Origin: Desulfobacterales bacterium
Lineage (GTDB): Bacteria > Desulfobacterota > Desulfobacteria > Desulfobacterales > JAUCGF01
DNA length: 11,281 nucleotides
Assembly (NCBI GenBank): GCA_029940345.1
Contig: JAOZRC010000114.1
Location: 1-11,281, forward strand
Reading direction: 5' to 3'
Shown here: in pieces, positions 7,537-11,281 of the stretch
Numbering within the stretch: the stretch's first letter is position 1
Layout: each line of letters begins with the position of its first letter
Made by a program: the position numbers and the translations under genes
The notes under the pieces: generated by a model
The model's database searches: none
The model's input: the letters and a program-made list of their open reading frames with translations, nothing else
Told to the model about the DNA's origin: nothing

Positions 7537-8004
7537 TCATTCAGACTCATCTTTGCCTATGTTCAGTACTGTCCGGCAAAAATGAATATTCTTTTTGACG
7601 GTTTCCAGTTCAAGACGCAAGGCGGCCGCTTTATCTTCCAGGCTTATTCCCATTTCGGTTTCGATATTGATCCTGTTGGTGGGGGATTGATTTTTAATAA
7701 ACTGATATGCTTTTTTCATGTCAATATCTCCGTCACCAACTGCCACTTCGCTGACTCTGAAGCCATCACGGCAAAATTCAACCCGATCATCCCTGAAATG
7801 GTTTGTAAATGCTACTGGTGCAAGATTCATAATTGCATTCATCGGATCTTCGGCAATATGCCAGGCATTCATGGTGTCAATGCAAGCCCCGACAAACGGA
7901 TGATTAACTTGTTTGAGAACCCAGAGAATTTCTTCTGAAAAACTATCACAATGATTGTCAAGGGCAAGACGAATGCCATAGCTTTCTGAGATCTTTGCAG
8001 CCAA
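7537..8004 (-). pseudogene. C-terminal half of a sugar-phosphate isomerase/epimerase (xylose isomerase-like TIM barrel)
   Basis: The frame encodes about 155 residues that match the second half of the AP-endonuclease-2/xylose-isomerase-like TIM-barrel family, whose members are usually around 270-300 residues. Expected metal-site segments are in order: RLALDNH (12-18, where relatives mostly have ENH), GACIDTMNAW (39-48), FTNHFRDD (66-73), GDGDID (90-95) and INIETEMG (112-119). The N-terminal half is missing. An in-frame TAA lies immediately before a TTG codon at 8004, with no ribosome-binding site. About a dozen upstream codons in another frame (VFKKEMATFINN, to about 8040) could continue the fold, hinting at a frameshift. 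Upstream of that the DNA is AT-rich and unlike coding. The last 15 residues lie in the duplicated unit. This is best read as a decayed gene, not an active enzyme. Confidence 0.8.
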
Positions 8005-8468
8005 TTATTTATAAATGTTGCCATTTCTTTTTTAAACACGCTTTGTTTACAAATATAATATATTGAAAATATAGGTTAATATATTATCAGAGTAACTTGA
8101 GGGAGGGGGATGTTTGGACGCACATCAATTTTTTGCCTTTACTAAATTCTATCCCTATGATACAAAATATTTTGTCTTTTTTAGAAAAATCAAAATCATA
8201 TCAGTACTCGTCAGTCATAAGTTCTTGTAAGTTAATGACATAAGTACTTGGACGAAAGTGTTCCGGTATTTTTTCGCCATTGCCCCCTTGATAAATCAGG
8301 ATTATCTACTTGAAAACATTTGGCTAAGTACGTAATCAATATTTAAAACAGGGCTGCAATTTTACCAGTTGCAATAATTTCAGGTGATTACAGAATAACT
8401 TTACACTTCAAACTTAACACTTTTAAGAACCGGTATAGAAGGGATTTTATTCGCTTTTTTTTGATGGG
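8005..8468. other. AT-rich non-coding region upstream of the substrate-binding protein gene
   Basis: No credible gene is seen in these 464 bp on either strand. It contains a perfect 10-bp inverted repeat, ATAATATATT (8055-8064) and AATATATTAT (8078-8087), with a 13-nt loop. It also has an imperfect direct repeat, GTCATAAGTTCTTG (8214-8227) and GACATAAGTACTTG (8237-8250), at a 23-bp period. Either could be operator-like, but AT-richness makes chance likely. The part near 8005-8040 may be residue of the broken isomerase. I found no convincing promoter. Confidence 0.5.
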
Positions 8469-8573
8469 TTCGTAAAAGGTCTGAAATTCAAAATTCGCCC
8501 ATTTCTGATTTTCGCAATTTAGAATTTCAGATAGCTGTAGAATTCATTTTTGATTATTCAGACTTCTTACGAA
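8469..8573. repeat. Nested palindromic repeat (TTCGTAA...TTACGAA type)
   Basis: Outer arms TTCGTAAAAGGTCTGAA (8469-8485) and TTCAGACTTCTTACGAA (8557-8573) pair over 17 bp with two mismatches. Inside, CTGAAATTCAAAATT (8481-8495) and AATTTAGAATTTCAG (8516-8530) pair over 15 bp with one mismatch. The inner left arm overlaps the outer one, so two alternative foldings compete. Terminal TTCGTAA/TTACGAA palindromes of about 100 bp are, to my recollection, a dispersed repeat in Desulfobacterales genomes. It ends 45 bp before the substrate-binding protein start. Confidence 0.7.
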
Positions 8574-8618
8574 ATATTTATTTTTCAACAATTCAATACT
8601 TTAGCAGGAGGAAAAATT

Positions 8619-10307
8619 ATGGCCAATGAAAGAATGCACCCCGGCGTTGAGAAAATGAAAAAATCGCTTGCCAGCGGTAAGTGTTCACGGCGTGAATTTT
8701 TGCGCACAACCACTTTGCTTGGCGTGTCCGCGTCGGCGGCCTACGGCATCGCATCTAAAATACTCGGAAAGGATGTGTTGCCTGATTTCGTTTCATCGGC
8801 CATGGCAGCCGATCAGAAAAAAGGCGGATCATTAAAGTTTGGTATGGTAGTTCAGGAAATGGCCGATCCGGCGACATATTCATGGACCCAGAAATCTGTC
8901 GTTGCCCGCCATATAATTGAGTACCTGGTAGAGACCGGTCCGGATAACATCACACGACCCAATCTGGCAGAAAAATGGGAAGCATCCGATGATCTGAAGA
9001 CATGGACCTTCCATCTGCGTAAAGGTGTCAAGTGGTCAAACGGCGATGATTTTAATGCCGATGATGTGGTCTTTAACTTTACCCGCTGGCTTGATCCCAA
9101 AACCGGTTCATCCAATCTGGGGCTGTTCAACGCCATGCTCGAAGAGACCGGCGAAAAAGATAAGAAAGGGAATCCCGTCAAGCGTATGATCAAAGGCGCC
9201 GTGGAGAAAGTGGACGCACATACGGTCAAAATCAACCTGAAATCGCCGGCGCTGTCGATTCCTGAAAACCTTTACAACTATCCCACTGCCATCGTTCACC
9301 GCAATTTTGAAAAAGATGGCGGAGATTTCTCTAAAAACCCGGTGGGCACCGGCCCATACACCCTCACCGAATTCAAGGTTGGTGAGGTGGCTGTATTGAA
9401 AAAACGCAAAGAGCCCTATTGGGGCGGAGAGGTCTTACTGGACGAAATCCGCTTTATTGATCTGGGCGAAGATGCTGGCGCTTATCTCGCCGCAATCGCT
9501 TCAAAACAGGTGGATGGGCTCTATGAGCTTGATCTGACCACGCTGGAAGCGGCCAAGAATATTCCGGGAATCAAGGTGATCTCAATTCCGTCGACTCAAA
9601 CCGGCCTGATTCGCATGAAGGTTACTGAGAAGCCGTTCACCGATATCCGCATCCGTAAGGCGGTTCAGAAATGTTGTGATGCCAAGCGAATGCTCGACAT
9701 CGGCCACCGTGGTTTAGGGATTGTTGGGGAACATCATCATGTTGCCAAAATACACCCCGAGTACTTTGCGCTGCCCCCGTTCAAACAGGACATCGCAGGC
9801 GCCAAAAAATTGCTGGCCGAGGCTGGCTACCCCAAGGGCATTGAATTAACCTGTAACGTGGGGAATACAGACGGCGCTTGGGAGCAGGATTGTGTGGCTG
9901 TGCTTAAAGAGGATGCCGCCAAAGCCGGAATCAACATCAAAATGAATGTGATGCCGTCAGCGCAATATTGGGATGTTTGGACAAAAGCGCCCTTGAGCCT
10001 CACCTCCTGGACCCACCGCCCGTTAGCCGTCATGGTGTTGGGCCTGGCCTATCGCACCGGTGTGCCCTGGAATGAATCCAGCTATGCCAACCCTAAGTTT
10101 GATGCTGCTCTGACCGAAGCGGAATCGACGCTGGATGTTGAAAAACGCCGGGCCAAGATGGAGAAAGTTGAAAAGATTCTGCAGGATGACGCCGTTCTGG
10201 TCCAGCCTTTCTTCCGTTCGGTATTCACCGCCGTCCGTGATAATGTTGTCGGTTTTGAAATGCATCCAACCCGATACTACCGCTTTCACAAGGTCTCCCT
10301 GGCATAA
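8619..10307 (+). CDS. ABC transporter family 5 (DppA/OppA-like) substrate-binding protein, Tat-exported
   Basis: This 562-residue periplasmic solute receptor belongs to SBP family 5, which binds peptides, nickel, opines, glycosides or other small solutes. The N-terminus has a twin-arginine signal: CSRREFLRT (22-30), a hydrophobic stretch [15 protein letters not shown] (31-45), and a plausible cleavage site near AMAA (61-64). The family region RPNLAEKW (113-120) through [20 protein letters not shown] (129-148) and the PVGTGPY motif (241-247) are clear. Length is normal. The start at 8619 has AGGAGG (8606-8611) 7 nt upstream; the in-frame extension to a TTG at 8550 runs into the palindrome and lacks a site. 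Tat export suggests folding before export, and no lipobox is seen. A cognate permease follows. Ligand is unknown; a methylated amine or amino-acid derivative is possible from the neighbourhood but unsupported by residues. Confidence 0.92.
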   Translation: MANERMHPGVEKMKKSLASGKCSRREFLRTTTLLGVSASAAYGIASKILGKDVLPDFVSSAMAADQKKGGSLKFGMVVQEMADPATYSWTQKSVVARHIIEYLVETGPDNITRPNLAEKWEASDDLKTWTFHLRKGVKWSNGDDFNADDVVFNFTRWLDPKTGSSNLGLFNAMLEETGEKDKKGNPVKRMIKGAVEKVDAHTVKINLKSPALSIPENLYNYPTAIVHRNFEKDGGDFSKNPVGTGPYTLTEFKVGEVAVLKKRKEPYWGGEVLLDEIRFIDLGEDAGAYLAAIASKQVDGLYELDLTTLEAAKNIPGIKVISIPSTQTGLIRMKVTEKPFTDIRIRKAVQKCCDAKRMLDIGHRGLGIVGEHHHVAKIHPEYFALPPFKQDIAGAKKLLAEAGYPKGIELTCNVGNTDGAWEQDCVAVLKEDAAKAGINIKMNVMPSAQYWDVWTKAPLSLTSWTHRPLAVMVLGLAYRTGVPWNESSYANPKFDAALTEAESTLDVEKRRAKMEKVEKILQDDAVLVQPFFRSVFTAVRDNVVGFEMHPTRYYRFHKVSLA

Positions 10308-10315
10308 TTAGGATC

Positions 10316-10421
10316 AGGGCGAAATAACTATCCATATATTTAGAGGAGTGCAAGCTTCAACTCGTGCTGCAAGTACCGCGAGCTGAAGCTTGCACTCCGA
10401 ATGGATAAATTATTTCGCTCT
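10316..10421. repeat. Long imperfect palindrome with GGAGTGCAAGCTTCA arms
   Basis: Inner arms 10345-10364 (GGAGTGCAAGCTTCAACTCG) and 10379-10398 (CGAGCTGAAGCTTGCACTCC) pair over 20 bp with one mismatch and a 14-nt loop. Outer arms AGGGCGAAATAACTATCCAT (10316-10335) and 10401-10421 pair with a mismatch or two and a one-base gap. It starts 9 bp after the substrate-binding protein stop. It can act as a strong RNA hairpin that protects the upstream message or limits readthrough, and looks like a non-autonomous dispersed element. Confidence 0.85.
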
Positions 10422-10439
10422 TATTAATTAGCCATATTT

Positions 10440-10470
10440 GGTGGGTTCCGCCAAGCTCCACCCACCCTAC
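10440..10470 (-). repeat. REP-like element with GTAG head
   Basis: On the minus strand the element begins GTAGGGTGGGTGGAGCTTGG and ends GGAACCCACC, so GGTGGGT pairs with ACCCACC around a short G/C-rich loop. A GTAG tetranucleotide next to a small imperfect palindrome is the hallmark of REP sequences handled by REP-associated tyrosine transposases (established for enterobacterial REPs). No such transposase lies in the window. A perfect tandem copy of ATGTTGCCAA follows on the plus strand at 10471-10490. Confidence 0.7.
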
Positions 10471-10588
10471 ATGTTGCCAAATGTTGCCAAGTTTTTATGA
10501 TTATGGCTATTGCAGGTACAAAATGGCTGTCAAAATTTAAGTTACCATAGTAGAATTAGGCATATTTTAAAATAGCGTGCGTCAGGGT

Positions 10589-10614
10589 GCGGGGAGCGTT
10601 GCGGCGCTCCCCGC
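10589..10614 (+). terminator. GC-rich hairpin between substrate-binding protein and permease genes
   Basis: GCGGGGAGCG (10589-10598) and CGCTCCCCGC (10605-10614) form a perfect 10-bp stem with a 6-nt loop. The following TCTTGATTTCCCC is only weakly T-rich. It may be a partial terminator or attenuator that keeps the receptor message more abundant than the permease message, a common arrangement in ABC operons. It ends 45 bp before the permease start. Confidence 0.55.
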
Positions 10615-10659
10615 TCTTGATTTCCCCCAAAACGATACATCCTATCAGGAGGCGTCAAA

Positions 10660-11281
10660 ATGGTCATGTTGGTAATAAAGCGGTGCGGATTCATGATTTT
10701 TACTATGATTGTCGTATCGCTGATTCTTTTTATGCTGCTGGAGACCGATCTTACGGGTGATCCGGCAGCACGTGTACTCGGCCAATTTTCAAACGAAGAA
10801 CAGCGGGAGATGTGGCGGGAGCAACACGGGTATAATCAACCCATGATGTTGCGTTATGTGAAGTGGCTGGGAAATTTTGCGACCGGCAACCTTGGAGAGT
10901 CCATCCGTTTTAAAGGCCCTGTAGCCGATGTTATGTTGCCGCGGCTATGGAACACCGCCATATTGGGTTTTTGGACATTTGCCATTATGATCCCGCTATC
11001 ATTGATTTTGGGAGTCTTATCAGGGATGAAGGAGGGTTCAAAACTCGACCGCGCGATATCGGTTTTCGGTATTTTAACAACTTCCGTACCGGAATTTGCC
11101 AGTGCGGTGTTTTTCTCCGCCCTTTTTGTATTCGGGCTGAAATGGCTGCCGGGCACCAGCAGCATGGCGGGCGGGTTCGAATTCAAACAGTTGATTTTGC
11201 CGGCTATGGTGCTGATCGTCTATGACTTTGGCTATGTCGCCCGCATGACCCGGGCGTCAATGGCCGAAGTGATGACCTCCC
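10660..11281 (+). CDS. ABC transporter permease, DppB/OppB-type, N-terminal 207 residues (runs off right edge)
   Basis: The frame from ATG at 10660 stays open to the window edge. It encodes the first two thirds of an inner-membrane permease of the dipeptide/oligopeptide ABC family (about 310-340 residues when complete). A first membrane segment (about 9-27) is followed by a periplasmic region with the family pattern TGDPAARVL (32-40), QHGYNQPMMLRYVKWLGNF (55-73) and GNLGESI (76-82). Further membrane segments lie near 98-122, 132-160 and 174-196. ARMTRASMAEVM (194-205) is the conserved stretch that begins the loop contacting the ATPase. The start has AGGAGG (10647-10652) 7 nt upstream. The gene is the expected partner of the upstream substrate-binding protein despite a 352-bp spacer filled with repeats. 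A second permease and ATPases are expected beyond the edge. Confidence 0.9.
   Translation, partial: MVMLVIKRCGFMIFTMIVVSLILFMLLETDLTGDPAARVLGQFSNEEQREMWREQHGYNQPMMLRYVKWLGNFATGNLGESIRFKGPVADVMLPRLWNTAILGFWTFAIMIPLSLILGVLSGMKEGSKLDRAISVFGILTTSVPEFASAVFFSALFVFGLKWLPGTSSMAGGFEFKQLILPAMVLIVYDFGYVARMTRASMAEVMTS

Larger units (their letters stand above)
7315..7583. repeat. Perfect 135-bp-period tandem duplication
   Basis: The 134 bases at 7315-7448 recur without change at 7450-7583. The match extends a few bases to the left (7308-7313 with 7443-7448) after a single mismatch. Each unit holds an 80-bp palindrome plus the 3' end of the minus-strand isomerase remnant. The junction carries CAAAAAT / GAGAAAAATG microhomology. 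Perfect identity suggests a recent event or an assembly artefact. Confidence 0.95.

Noticed and set aside
7315..7583. CRISPR array
   Set aside because: Only two long adjacent copies without spacers, each containing an 80-bp palindrome; not a repeat-spacer pattern.
7582..7938. Plus-strand 118-residue frame
   Set aside because: Antisense to the isomerase remnant, whose reverse reading gives recognisable metal-site motifs while this one gives none.
8550..8618. Upstream extension of the substrate-binding protein to a TTG at 8550
   Set aside because: It would start inside the palindrome, lacks a ribosome-binding site, and would place 23 extra residues before an already complete Tat signal.

Overview
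The window looks like an accessory stretch of an anaerobic bacterial chromosome, most likely a sulfate-reducing Desulfobacterota (Desulfobacterales-like). This is an inference from three things: the gene set (a dimethylglycine/sarcosine dehydrogenase-like flavoprotein, its electron-transfer flavoprotein pair and an MttB-family methyltransferase), the moderate GC of the genes set against AT-rich spacers, and several palindromic repeats of kinds I associate with that group. No rRNA, tRNA, CRISPR array or complete transposase is visible.

Layout. (1) Positions 1-166 hold the first 55 codons of an unidentified minus-strand gene with a good sigma70-like promoter. (2) Positions 167-714 are an AT-rich divergent intergenic region. 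(3) Positions 715-7280 carry five plus-strand genes: a two-domain FAD oxidoreductase/folate-binding protein, etfB, etfA, a YbaK/ProX-type aminoacyl-tRNA deacylase, and an MttB-superfamily methyltransferase homologue without pyrrolysine. The spacers (55, 205, 68 and 121 bp) fit one transcription unit, although the etfB-etfA gap is unusually long and holds a 12-codon reading frame. (4) Positions 7281-8004 carry a perfect 135-bp-period tandem duplication containing an 80-bp palindrome, then the C-terminal half of a decayed sugar-phosphate isomerase/epimerase on the minus strand. (5) Positions 8005-8618 are AT-rich and mostly non-coding, ending in a nested palindromic repeat. (6) From 8619 to the right edge lie a Tat-exported family 5 substrate-binding protein and the first 207 codons of its DppB-type permease. 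They are separated by a 352-bp spacer with a long palindrome, a GTAG-type REP-like element and a GC-rich hairpin.

How the genes may work together (inference). The MttB homologue would remove a methyl group from a quaternary or tertiary amine. The dehydrogenase would oxidise an N-methyl group of the resulting amine, pass electrons to EtfAB, and hand the one-carbon unit to tetrahydrofolate, where it could enter the Wood-Ljungdahl carbonyl branch. The corrinoid protein, corrinoid activator and ETF:quinone oxidoreductase that such a route needs are not in the window. The substrate (glycine betaine, proline betaine, carnitine-like or other) cannot be read from sequence alone.

Points that deserve most attention are a Met in place of the FAD-linking His of the dehydrogenase, a TPR-like N-terminal extension on the MttB homologue, the deacylase inside the methylated-amine operon, and the concentration of distinct palindromic elements between 7.3 and 10.6 kb.
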